This document shows, in pieces, positions 7,736-15,257 of a stretch of 64,000 nucleotides of DNA. Positions within the stretch are counted from its first letter, which is position 1. Each line of letters starts with the position of its first letter. The stretch is from positions 251,990 through 315,989 of the forward strand of contig JAZRRX010000039.1 of assembly GCA_045651165.1 (NCBI GenBank), given 5' to 3'. This stretch comes from RGIG4608 sp045651165. GTDB taxonomy: Bacteria > Bacillota > Clostridia > Oscillospirales > CAG-272. The translations under genes and the position numbers were made by a program. The notes below the pieces were generated by a model, which saw only the letters and a program-made list of their open reading frames with translations, was not told the DNA's origin and searched no databases.

Positions 7736-8710
7736 TTATTTTTTCATTAATTTCTGCGCTCTAACATCTGTGCCTGCAAAGAAAACAATCTTATATTCAC
7801 CGAACATTCTGCTTGTGATTCTATCAGTATATTTTTTCTTAATATCATCTTGAGAAAGATTGGTGCTAACAATTGTTGGCTTTTTACGGCTCAAACGATC
7901 GTTTAAAAGATTATAGAGTGTTGAAACTGAAAATTGATTTATCATTTCAGTTCCAAGGTCATCAATAATAAGAAGATCGCATTCAAAATATCTTTCAATA
8001 AGCTCATTGGGTTCATTATTATAAGACTTAAATCTTTGAATTTCAAACTGTGAGAAAAGGTCGATAGCTCCTGTATAGAAAACATCATTTCCCTTTTCTA
8101 TTACTTCACGAGCTACTGCACTTGACAAATGAGTTTTGCCAAGACCTGTGCCGCCCATCATCAAAATACTTGGTGAATTTTTAGAGTCAAAATCACGTGC
8201 ATATTTTTTGAGATATTCAAGATGTTTGCTCATTACTTCATAATGAGTTGGGTTCTTCTTATAATAATCAAGTGAAAAATTATTAAAGCTCTGCTCTTTT
8301 ATGAGGTTTGCAAATCCACTGCTTTCAATTCCTGCAAGTGTGAGTGCCTCTTTCATACAAGAGCACATTTTATTATCCACAAATCCCGTGTCACCACATT
8401 TTGCGCAATCGTATTTGACATCCGAATAGTCCGCAGGATATCCATTTGTTATAAGAATCTCTGCACGTCTTTTTTGAAGTGCATCATTCTTTGCTCTTAT
8501 CTCCGCTATCTTTGAAGCGGTATCACCACCCGACAAGGATGCTGAGAAAATTTCAAGCCCTGTAAGTGAAAGTTCTCTATCAATTTTAGCAATCTCGGGA
8601 ATTGCACGACGAACTTCCTGCGCCTTAATATCTGCACGCTCGCGCGCCACAAGATATTTTTGCGAATATTCGTCATATACTTTTTTATATATTGAACTAT
8701 TATATCCCAT
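7736..8710 (-). CDS. dnaC: Replicative helicase loader, DnaC/DnaI type ATPase
   Basis: A 324-residue AAA+ ATPase with Walker A GGTGLGKTH (about 186-194), Walker B LLIIDDLGTE and a sensor region typical of the IstB/DnaC clade. An upstream zinc-finger-like cluster (Cys102, Cys105, Cys116, Cys118) and N-terminal coiled region match Bacillus DnaI-type loaders rather than transposon IstB. It would load the DnaB hexamer on DNA at replication initiation and restart. It follows the DnaD-domain gene by 2 bp and both lie behind rex, so the three probably form one operon. Confidence 0.9.
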   Translation of the reverse strand: MGYNSSIYKKVYDEYSQKYLVARERADIKAQEVRRAIPEIAKIDRELSLTGLEIFSASLSGGDTASKIAEIRAKNDALQKRRAEILITNGYPADYSDVKYDCAKCGDTGFVDNKMCSCMKEALTLAGIESSGFANLIKEQSFNNFSLDYYKKNPTHYEVMSKHLEYLKKYARDFDSKNSPSILMMGGTGLGKTHLSSAVAREVIEKGNDVFYTGAIDLFSQFEIQRFKSYNNEPNELIERYFECDLLIIDDLGTEMINQFSVSTLYNLLNDRLSRKKPTIVSTNLSQDDIKKKYTDRITSRMFGEYKIVFFAGTDVRAQKLMKK

Positions 8711-8712
8711 AT

Positions 8713-9693
8713 TTACTCCTCTGAATATGAACGCTTAAGTGCCGCCGCAAAGAAATCGTCAACATCAAAACTTGAGCCATCATTGGCCTTTTCTTGCTCA
8801 CGAGCAGCAAGCAATGCCTTAACATCATCCACGTTCTTTATTCCATCTGCAAACCACTTTTCAAGTATAGCATTAGCATAATGAATTGATGGTTTATTTG
8901 TAGCAGAAACTGTTATTTCATATGCTTGTTCAATGACATCAAGGTCATAATGATATGTTGAAACCCATGTATCCACCTGCTTTTGCTCTTTGGAAGTTAA
9001 TTTGCGAGCACCAAGTCCAAAGATATTCTTAATCTTTGTTTCAATCTGCGCCTTTTCTTCCCTTGCATACAAAGCTTGTTGAAGAACCTTAGCATCTGTA
9101 AATCCATCATCAATGCAAGATACTGCAATTTTTTCGATATATCGAAGCGATTTCATATCGTTTCTTGCTGCATAATGCATAAGAACAAGAATATAATCAT
9201 TATCAAGCCCAAGATAATCAACAAAGCCCATAAGCACCTTGATATCACTAGCTGTAAATATCTTGCCAAGAACGTTTTGGCATTCATCAATAAGTCCAAC
9301 AACGTTGTTATGCTTTTGAAGTAATGCATTAAGCTCTGCACTTGTGTACTGAGGAAGCTCACTTACCTTTGCGCGTTTTGGCACATTATTTTCTGTACTC
9401 TTTTCATTTTTAGTTGCAGATTTCACTTTTTCTGCGCCATCGCCAAGTGAAATTACACCCGTACCGTTCCAAAATGATATGGAATTTTCAACATCAGCCA
9501 CTTCGCATCCAAGCTCGTCAGCAATAAGCTGTTGATATTTTCCGCTTCTATATCTATCCGATGAAGCAATCAAAAGCAAGACTTTAATATCAAACTTTTT
9601 GGCTTTATCAACATATTCAAGAACGGTTGCAGGAAGAACTGCAACTCCCGTTCCGTAATTCAAATTTATATGTAATTTGTCGTTTTTTTTCAT
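8713..9693 (-). CDS. DnaD-domain replication initiation protein
   Basis: A 326-residue protein with an N-terminal winged-helix-like region (TVLEYVDKAKKFDIKVLLLI) and a C-terminal DnaD domain. Within the latter, YILVLMHYAARNDMKSLRYI and the later YHYDLDVIEQAYEITV are the recognisable segments. DnaD/DnaB proteins of Firmicutes remodel the origin and recruit the helicase loader, and the loader gene follows 2 bp later. The gap to rex upstream is 15 bp. A hydrophilic linker rich in Lys and Glu lies at about residues 105-130. Confidence 0.86.
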   Translation of the reverse strand: MKKNDKLHINLNYGTGVAVLPATVLEYVDKAKKFDIKVLLLIASSDRYRSGKYQQLIADELGCEVADVENSISFWNGTGVISLGDGAEKVKSATKNEKSTENNVPKRAKVSELPQYTSAELNALLQKHNNVVGLIDECQNVLGKIFTASDIKVLMGFVDYLGLDNDYILVLMHYAARNDMKSLRYIEKIAVSCIDDGFTDAKVLQQALYAREEKAQIETKIKNIFGLGARKLTSKEQKQVDTWVSTYHYDLDVIEQAYEITVSATNKPSIHYANAILEKWFADGIKNVDDVKALLAAREQEKANDGSSFDVDDFFAAALKRSYSEE

Positions 9694-9708
9694 AATTAAC
9701 CTTTTCTA

Positions 9709-10386
9709 TTAGTTATTCTTGTTTGCAAGACGATAGTTAAGTGTCATCAAAGAGTCACCAAGGTGAACGTTTTCAACAACAATTCTATCTTCAATCGCAT
9801 CAAATTCTTGACCTGTAAAATTCCAAATTCCGCCTATATCAGTTTCTGCAATTCTTTCTGCCATTGCAAGTGCGTGCTCTTTAGGAAGAGTAAGAACTGC
9901 AATATCAACCGTATGAGTTGCAGCATATCTTTCAAACTCGTCTATATGAAGAATCGGTATTTCGTTTACTTTTTTGCCAACAAGTGTTTCATCATTATCA
10001 AAGATGGCTACGATATCAACTCCGCGCTTTTCAAACATATCGTTGTTTGCCAAGGCGCGTCCGATATTACCACCACCGATAATTACTGCTTGAAATCCTT
10101 CGCCAACACCAAGCAATTCACAAATTCTTGCATAGAGATAGTTAACGTTATATCCGTATCCCTGCTGACCAAATCCACCGAAGCAGTTTAAATCTTGACG
10201 AATCTGTGAAGCAGTGATATTCATTCTTCTCGAAAGCTCCGCTGAGCTAATTCTTGTTTTCCCTTCTCTAATAAGCATTCTCAAATATCTAAAATATCTG
10301 GGGAGGCGTTTTATTACCGCCGCAGAAACATTTTCTTTAGAAAAATTGATATGTTCTTCGTTATTCATAAAGTCCTTTTCCATCAT
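9709..10386 (-). CDS. rex: Redox-sensing transcriptional repressor Rex
   Basis: A 225-residue repressor that senses NADH/NAD+ and controls fermentative genes. The N-terminal winged helix (about 20-85, with RISSAELSRRMNITASQIRQ) is followed by a Rossmann domain with GGGNIGRAL (from about residue 103) and a C-terminal domain-swap helix. Two possible starts exist: the ATG at 10386 and an internal ATG six codons in; both follow an AAGG-type site, and the longer is given. It leads an apparent operon with the DnaD-domain gene and dnaC. The 148 bp upstream hold a DnaA-box cluster rather than a clear Rex palindrome. Confidence 0.94.
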   Translation of the reverse strand: MMEKDFMNNEEHINFSKENVSAAVIKRLPRYFRYLRMLIREGKTRISSAELSRRMNITASQIRQDLNCFGGFGQQGYGYNVNYLYARICELLGVGEGFQAVIIGGGNIGRALANNDMFEKRGVDIVAIFDNDETLVGKKVNEIPILHIDEFERYAATHTVDIAVLTLPKEHALAMAERIAETDIGGIWNFTGQEFDAIEDRIVVENVHLGDSLMTLNYRLANKNN

Positions 10387-10425
10387 AAAATTACCTTTCT
10401 ATATTTAACATCATTAACATTTTAG

Positions 10426-10513
10426 TTTTACACAGGTTGTCCACTGAAAAAAGCTTGATAAATCAAGTTTTCCACAGTTTCCACATAGTTTTCCACAGGA
10501 TATATGTGGAAAA
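10426..10513. promoter_or_regulatory. Cluster of DnaA boxes upstream of rex-dnaD-dnaC
   Basis: Matches to the DnaA box TTWTNCACA occur at 10426-10434 (TTTTACACA), 10468-10476 and 10489-10497 (TTTTCCACA), and 10505-10513 on the opposite strand (TTTTCCACA). Near-matches with one or two changes lie at 10437-10445 and 10477-10485. Six sites in 88 bp fill the space between the tsaD stop and rex, where the rex-operon promoter must be. Confidence 0.75.
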
Positions 10514-10534
10514 CTTGTTACTTTTTGTCGAACC

Positions 10535-11548
10535 TCAATCAAGCGGTGAGTACGCACTGGCATTGAGATAGGTATCTGCAAAATTACCCTTTTTATATTC
10601 GTAATATCCTGCTAATGCAATCATTGCGCCATTGTCTCCACAAAGGGATTTATCGGGCATTACAAACTTTATACCTTTCTTTTCACACAGACGGGCAAGT
10701 GCCGAGCGAAGATGTGAATTCGCCGCTACTCCGCCTGAAATTGCAAACGTATCTGCGCCACTCTTTTCAAGTGCATCTTCTACCTTCTTACAAATCGCTT
10801 TTACCACGCAATCGGTATAAGATGCGGCAACATCTGCATAGCTTATCTGAATTCCCTTTTGGGTATTGCTATTGATATAATTCAACGCCGAGGTTTTAAG
10901 TCCCGAAAATGAAAAATCAAGGTTATCACCAAAAAGTGCGGGAGATGGAAACTTTATTGCCTTTGGGTCGCCCTCATAAGCTAATTTATCAAGTGCCGCA
11001 CCACCGGGATAGGGCATTCCCATTACTCTTGCAATTTTATCAAACGCTTCACCTGCCGCGTCGTCTCTTGTTGTACCAAGCTCGTCAAATTCTGCATAAT
11101 CGCGAATATGATAAATTGAGGTGTGTCCACCTGAAACAACAAGTGCCAAAAATGGTGGTTTGAGTTCGGGAGCAGCAAAATAAGCCGCTGCAACGTGTCC
11201 TTTAATGTGGTCAACGGGCACAAGAGGTATATTGTTAGCAAATGCCAAGCTTTTTGCAAAATTTACGCCCACCAAAAGTGCACCGATAAGTCCCGGCGAT
11301 GACGTAACCGCGATAGCATCAAGCTGTGAAAGTGTGATGCCTGCTGTGTCAAGTGCTTCGTGAGTTATACGAGACACCGCCTCTATATGTGCTCTACTAG
11401 CAATCTCGGGCACAACTCCACCGTAAAGACGGTGAATATCTATTTGAGATGCCACAATATTTGAACGAATATATGGCTTTTCATCTATTATTTCAACCAC
11501 GGAAGCTGATGTCTCATCACATGAGCTTTCCATTCCTAAAATATACAT
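10535..11548 (-). CDS. tsaD: tRNA N6-adenosine threonylcarbamoyltransferase
   Basis: A 337-residue ASKHA-fold enzyme that makes t6A37 in ANN-decoding tRNAs, acting with TsaB, TsaC and TsaE. It has ESSCDETSASVV at the N-terminus and the metal-binding HIKGH motif (His114, His118), plus ALVVSGGHTSIY and the C-terminal CGDNGAMIALAG block. rimI follows 10 bp upstream in coordinates (the gene before it in transcription), and comEB precedes that, suggesting a three-gene operon. tsaB and tsaE are not in the window. Confidence 0.97.
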   Translation of the reverse strand: MYILGMESSCDETSASVVEIIDEKPYIRSNIVASQIDIHRLYGGVVPEIASRAHIEAVSRITHEALDTAGITLSQLDAIAVTSSPGLIGALLVGVNFAKSLAFANNIPLVPVDHIKGHVAAAYFAAPELKPPFLALVVSGGHTSIYHIRDYAEFDELGTTRDDAAGEAFDKIARVMGMPYPGGAALDKLAYEGDPKAIKFPSPALFGDNLDFSFSGLKTSALNYINSNTQKGIQISYADVAASYTDCVVKAICKKVEDALEKSGADTFAISGGVAANSHLRSALARLCEKKGIKFVMPDKSLCGDNGAMIALAGYYEYKKGNFADTYLNASAYSPLD

Positions 11549-11558
11549 AAAATACTTC

Positions 11559-11996
11559 CTAATCTAAATTTTTAATCATTACAAGAGCATTCTCTCTAGG
11601 ATTCTTATAAAAATCCTTGCGCTTGCCCTCTTGAGTAAATCCAAAAGAATTATAAAGTGCAATCGCGGGTGCATTACTTTCTCTTACCTCGAGAGAAATA
11701 AGGGATATTTTCCTTTTTTTGCATTCGTCAAAAACTCCAGAAATAACTTCTTTGGCATATCCTCTGCCACGAAATTCGGGAGCGGTTGCCACATTGATTA
11801 TTTGCGCTTCATCAAGCACTGTAACAAGTGTGCAATATGAAGTGAGCGTATCGTCTTCAAAGCAACAAACACAAAGGTTTTTTTCATCCAAAAAAAGTTC
11901 GAGTCCCTTTTCACTACACGGCTCTGAAAATACTATTTTTTCAACATCTGCAACAAGGTGCAAGTGCTCTTTATTAGCCAAAAGAATTTTTCTCAT
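11559..11996 (-). CDS. rimI: Ribosomal-protein alanine N-acetyltransferase RimI-like
   Basis: A 145-residue GNAT acetyltransferase with the acetyl-CoA loop VATAPEFRGRGYAKEVI and the C-terminal LEVRESNAPAIALYNSFGF segment typical of RimI. The ATG at 11996 is preferred over an upstream TTG. It begins 2 bp after the comEB stop, so translation is coupled. RimI acetylates the N-terminus of ribosomal protein S18 in E. coli, and genes of this family commonly sit beside tsaD/tsaB. A different N-terminal acetylation target is possible. Confidence 0.88.
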   Translation of the reverse strand: MRKILLANKEHLHLVADVEKIVFSEPCSEKGLELFLDEKNLCVCCFEDDTLTSYCTLVTVLDEAQIINVATAPEFRGRGYAKEVISGVFDECKKRKISLISLEVRESNAPAIALYNSFGFTQEGKRKDFYKNPRENALVMIKNLD

Positions 11997-11998
11997 TA

Positions 11999-12487
11999 TC
12001 AATAACCAAAGTTACCCGACAAGGAGTCGTCATCGTCAATCCATTCGTTAACATCTATAACGCGGAAATTCTCTTTATCGTCACGAACGACTACAAAAGC
12101 AATTCCTGCATTGATAACTTGTTTTTTACACATCATACAAGATGTTGTATGAGAAACAAGTGATGCACTTTCAGGATCAACACATGCCATATACAAGGTA
12201 GCTCCAAGCATTTGGTCGCGAGGTGCTGCAATTATTGCATTTGCCTCTGCATGAACGGAACGGCAAAGCTCATATCTTTCACCACGAGGAATTTGAAGTT
12301 TCTCTCTCATGCAAAATTTAAGCTCATTACAATTCTTTCTGCCACGGGGTGCTCCGTTATATCCTGTTGAGATAATAACGTCATTTTTAACTATAATCGC
12401 GCCGTACTTTTTGCGCATACATGTACTTCTTTCAGCTACAGTTTGCGCTATATCAAGATAATAATTTTCTTTTGAAATTCTATCCAT
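11999..12487 (-). CDS. comEB: dCMP deaminase (ComEB type)
   Basis: A 162-residue zinc deaminase converting dCMP to dUMP for thymidylate synthesis. The zinc motif HAE (His79, Glu81) and the Cys pair CMMC (Cys117, Cys120) are intact, and GYNGAPRG is the substrate-loop signature. The frame extends upstream, but the ATG at 12487 is chosen because AGAGG lies 7-11 bp before it. It leads a probable comEB-rimI-tsaD operon from a good promoter at 12529-12557. Confidence 0.93.
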   Translation of the reverse strand: MDRISKENYYLDIAQTVAERSTCMRKKYGAIIVKNDVIISTGYNGAPRGRKNCNELKFCMREKLQIPRGERYELCRSVHAEANAIIAAPRDQMLGATLYMACVDPESASLVSHTTSCMMCKKQVINAGIAFVVVRDDKENFRVIDVNEWIDDDDSLSGNFGY

Positions 12488-12528
12488 TGTGTTACCTCTT
12501 TTCAAGTAAACATATCTATACATAGTAT

Positions 12529-12557
12529 ATTATAAAATAAAACGAGCATAAAATCAA
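12529..12557 (-). promoter_or_regulatory. Promoter of the comEB-rimI-tsaD operon
   Basis: Read on the minus strand: -35 TTGATT (12552-12557), 17-bp spacer, -10 TATAAT (12529-12534), about 40 bp upstream of the comEB start. Confidence 0.7.
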
Positions 12558-12581
12558 GAGGGTTTTACAAATTTCGATATT

Positions 12582-12616
12582 AAAAAAACAAAAAGAGAGG
12601 AAAACCTCTCTTTTTG
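12582..12616 (-). terminator. Terminator of the amino-acid ABC transporter operon
   Basis: AAAAAGAGAGG and CCTCTCTTTTT form a hairpin at 12590-12615; on the minus strand it is followed by a run of seven T. It lies 30 bp after the end of the ATP-binding protein gene. Confidence 0.85.
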
Positions 12617-12645
12617 TAAAACATTAATTCTAATTTTATGGACAA

Positions 12646-13401
12646 TTATAATATCTTGCTTAAAAATTCCTTAAGTCGTGGATGTGTGGGATTTGAGAAA
12701 ATCTCGTCGGGTGTGCCGTCCGCGGCGATATTTCCTTCATTCATAAAGATAACTCTACTTGCCACTTCCTTGGCAAATCCCATTTCGTGAGTTACTATTA
12801 CCATTGTGAGTTTTTCTTTCGCAAGGTCGCGCATAAGGTCAAGCACTTCCCCTACCATTTCGGGATCGAGCGCCGATGTGGGTTCATCAAACAATATAAC
12901 CTTAGGTTCCATAGCCAATGCACGAACGATAGCAATTCTCTGCTTTTGTCCGCCCGATAGCGTAGAAGGATAGGAATTTGCTTTATCCTCAAGTCCTATG
13001 CGTTTAAGCAATGCCATTGCTTTTTCATTAAAATGAGCCACAATTTCTTTTTTACTCATTCCGTCTTTTTTCATTTTCTTGCCGTGAATATGAATTGGGG
13101 CAAGTGTTATATTTTCAAGAACGGTTTTGTTATTAAAAAGATTAAAATGCTGAAAAACCATTCCCATATTTTGACGGTGAATATTAATATCAACACTAAA
13201 ATCTGCGATATTTACACCCTCAAACATTATTTCACCCTCATCAGCATCTTCAAGACAGTTGATGCAACGAATAAAGGTGGATTTTCCAGAGCCAGATGGT
13301 CCTATAATTGCAACTTGTTCGCCTTCGTGAATTGTAGTTGTAATGCCACAGAGCACGTCTTTACCATCATATTTTTTATGTAAATTGTTAATTTCTATCA
13401 C
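12646..13401 (-). CDS. glnQ: Polar amino-acid ABC transporter, ATP-binding protein
   Basis: A 251-residue ABC ATPase with Walker A GPSGSGKST, signature LSGGQKQRIAIVRALA, Walker B VILFDEPTSALDP and the H-loop VTHEMGFAKEV, all in the GlnQ/HisP style. The start is set at GTG 13401 (VIEINNLHKKYDG), which follows AAAGGAG and gives the usual N-terminus; an upstream TTG at 13422 lies ahead of that site. It overlaps the end of the permease gene by 14 bp. With the permease and lipoprotein genes it forms a complete importer. Confidence 0.93.
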   Translation of the reverse strand: MIEINNLHKKYDGKDVLCGITTTIHEGEQVAIIGPSGSGKSTFIRCINCLEDADEGEIMFEGVNIADFSVDINIHRQNMGMVFQHFNLFNNKTVLENITLAPIHIHGKKMKKDGMSKKEIVAHFNEKAMALLKRIGLEDKANSYPSTLSGGQKQRIAIVRALAMEPKVILFDEPTSALDPEMVGEVLDLMRDLAKEKLTMVIVTHEMGFAKEVASRVIFMNEGNIAADGTPDEIFSNPTHPRLKEFLSKIL

Positions 13402-14098
13402 TTTTTGCAAATCTCCTTTCAAGAAGCTTTATGCCCAAACTGATAATTAGTACGAGCACGATATATATAAGTCCCATCATAATATACGGTACCATACTAT
13501 CATACTTGACCATACCAACGTCAACGAGCGCTTTGTAGAGGTCATATACTGCAATAAAGCTAAGAACCGACGTTTCTTTTATAAGACTGATAAACTCATT
13601 ACCGAGTGTAGGAAGAATATTTTTGATTGCCTGAGGAACAACGATTTTTAACATCGTTGAGGAATACGTCATACCAAGTGCACGTCCTGCCTCCATTTGA
13701 CCTTTATCAACGGAGTTAATTCCTCCACGCATTATTTCGGAAACATATGCGCCACTATTCATACCGAAAACAAGCATTCCGACAGCAAGTGCTTCCATTT
13801 TAATACCAAGTGTTGGCATTATAACATAATATGCGATAAGCAACTGTGCAACAATAGGTGTACCACGGAAAATAGTTACATAAACTGAACACAGCTTATC
13901 AAGAATTTTGTATATTAGTTTGTACTTGGGTGCAACTCTAACAATAGCTATTGCTGTACCGATTATTATACCTATAATAAGACCTACAACGGCAACATTA
14001 ATTGTATTAGCTAATCCCTTAAGGAATACCTCAAAATAGTATTCTTTAGAAATAGTTGCAAAAAAGTTACTAAATTTAGCAGACCAGTTTAAATTCAT
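13388..14098 (-). CDS. Polar amino-acid ABC transporter, permease
   Basis: A 236-residue inner-membrane permease of the His/Glu/Gln/Arg family. It has five or so hydrophobic helices, and the EAA loop reads EAGRALGMTYSSTMLKIVVP, the site of contact with the ATPase. The N-terminal YFEVFLKGLANTINVAVVGL is typical of the family. One permease gene suggests a homodimeric channel. The gene lies 8 bp after the binding-protein gene and overlaps the ATPase gene, so the three form one operon. Confidence 0.93.
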   Translation of the reverse strand: MNLNWSAKFSNFFATISKEYYFEVFLKGLANTINVAVVGLIIGIIIGTAIAIVRVAPKYKLIYKILDKLCSVYVTIFRGTPIVAQLLIAYYVIMPTLGIKMEALAVGMLVFGMNSGAYVSEIMRGGINSVDKGQMEAGRALGMTYSSTMLKIVVPQAIKNILPTLGNEFISLIKETSVLSFIAVYDLYKALVDVGMVKYDSMVPYIMMGLIYIVLVLIISLGIKLLERRFAKSDRN

Positions 14099-14106
14099 CG
14101 CGTCTA

Positions 14107-14985
14107 TTAGTTATTTGCATTTACAGCGGAAACGATAGCTGCTGCAGGTGCTTCATCAAGAACTACTGCATAGATGTTTCCATTGATAAGGTCGGTAACT
14201 GCAACCTGAGCATTTGCATATGCTTTTCCCTGGATGTTAGAAAATCCTGCATACCCCCAGTCCTCATCGCCATTGATGTAAAGTCCACCAGTTGTTGCAT
14301 TCTGATAACCGATTGACTTGCCCACAAGTGATGCAAGAATCGCTTCAACCTCTTCAACTGTCTTGCAGTTGTCAAAGTCTGTGTTGTTTGCTGCTACGAT
14401 AAGATTCTGAGATGCTTCATAATAAGGTGTTGTGAAGTCATAAACCTCTGCACGCTCAGCACTTGCTGTAATGCCTGCCATACCGATATCTGCATATCCT
14501 GCCTCTACCTGAACGAAGATTTCATCAAAACCGATGTTCTTAATTACAAGTTCAAGACCCATCTTTTGTGCGTATGCAGCTGCGATTTCTATATCAAGAC
14601 CATATATTTTGCCGTCTTCACCCATATATTCAAAGGGCTCAAAGGGACAGTTTGTAACAACTACAAACTTGCCTTCTGTATTTGTAACGTCACTTGTTGT
14701 AACAGGATAACCAACCTTTTCACCAACACCTTTGAAGTATTTATCAACAAGTGTATCAAATGTGCCGTTAGCTTTGATTTCTTCCATAAATGCATTCATG
14801 CTTTCAACAAGATCTGTATTTCCCTTTTTGCAAACGAATGCATATTGTTCGTCTGTGAGCTTTACATCAATAATTTTAATTACATCTGATGTGCTATTTT
14901 CAGAAGGTGTTACACAAGATGCCAAAGAAAGAACGAGTGCCAACACCATAGTAAGAGTGAGAATTTTTGTAATGGTTGTTTTCAT
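14107..14985 (-). CDS. Amino-acid ABC transporter substrate-binding lipoprotein, circularly permuted
   Basis: A 292-residue family-3 solute-binding protein with a lipoprotein signal (LASC, Cys24). The fold elements are in an unusual order. Residues about 40-85 (LTDEQYAFVCKKGNTDL ... ANGTFDTLVDKYF) are the segment that normally ends these proteins. The usual N-terminal part (FEPFEYMGEDGKIYGLDIEI) starts only near residue 114, and the chain ends at VLDEAPAAAIVSAVNANN, where the missing tail would normally follow. The substrate-contact stretch ITASAERAEVYDFTTPYY is intact, so a polar or acidic amino acid is the probable ligand. It is first in the operon, with AAGGAGAT before the ATG. Confidence 0.9.
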   Translation of the reverse strand: MKTTITKILTLTMVLALVLSLASCVTPSENSTSDVIKIIDVKLTDEQYAFVCKKGNTDLVESMNAFMEEIKANGTFDTLVDKYFKGVGEKVGYPVTTSDVTNTEGKFVVVTNCPFEPFEYMGEDGKIYGLDIEIAAAYAQKMGLELVIKNIGFDEIFVQVEAGYADIGMAGITASAERAEVYDFTTPYYEASQNLIVAANNTDFDNCKTVEEVEAILASLVGKSIGYQNATTGGLYINGDEDWGYAGFSNIQGKAYANAQVAVTDLINGNIYAVVLDEAPAAAIVSAVNANN

Positions 14986-15022
14986 AATGATATATCTCCT
15001 TGGAATTTATTCAACGTTACGA

Positions 15023-15051
15023 ATTATAGCACATAAATATTCGTTTGTCAA
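15023..15051 (-). promoter_or_regulatory. Consensus promoter of the amino-acid ABC operon
   Basis: On the minus strand: -35 TTGACA (15046-15051), 17-bp spacer, -10 TATAAT (15023-15028). It is a perfect match at both hexamers, 38 bp upstream of the binding-protein start. Confidence 0.88.
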
Positions 15052-15192
15052 GTGCTTTTTTGAATATTTTTTCAATATTTTTTAATTTTTTCAAAAGATT
15101 TTTGTATTTTTATTCATTTTTGTGAATATTTCCTTTATCAGGTATACGTCAGTATCCTGTGTGAGTTTTTTTGACAAATTATTGATAAATTA

Positions 15193-15221
15193 TTGACACA
15201 CTTTGATTTATATGGTACAAT
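15193..15221 (+). promoter_or_regulatory. Promoter of the reductase/aconitase-X operon
   Basis: -35 TTGACA (15193-15198), 17-bp spacer, -10 TACAAT (15216-15221) with an extended TG. AAAGGAAA then lies about 10 bp before the ATG at 15258. The region between this and the divergent promoter (15052-15192) is very AT-rich, with no other feature seen. Confidence 0.85.
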
Positions 15222-15257
15222 AAAATGATAATGTTTATATGAAAGGAAACTTTTATT

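Noticed and set aside
10405..10419. Rex operator upstream of rex
   Set aside because: TTAACA occurs twice as a direct repeat, not as the inverted TTGTTAA/TTAACAA palindrome that Rex binds.
10426..10513. Chromosomal replication origin
   Set aside because: DnaA boxes are present, but dnaA, dnaN and rpmH are absent. A regulatory cluster fits better.
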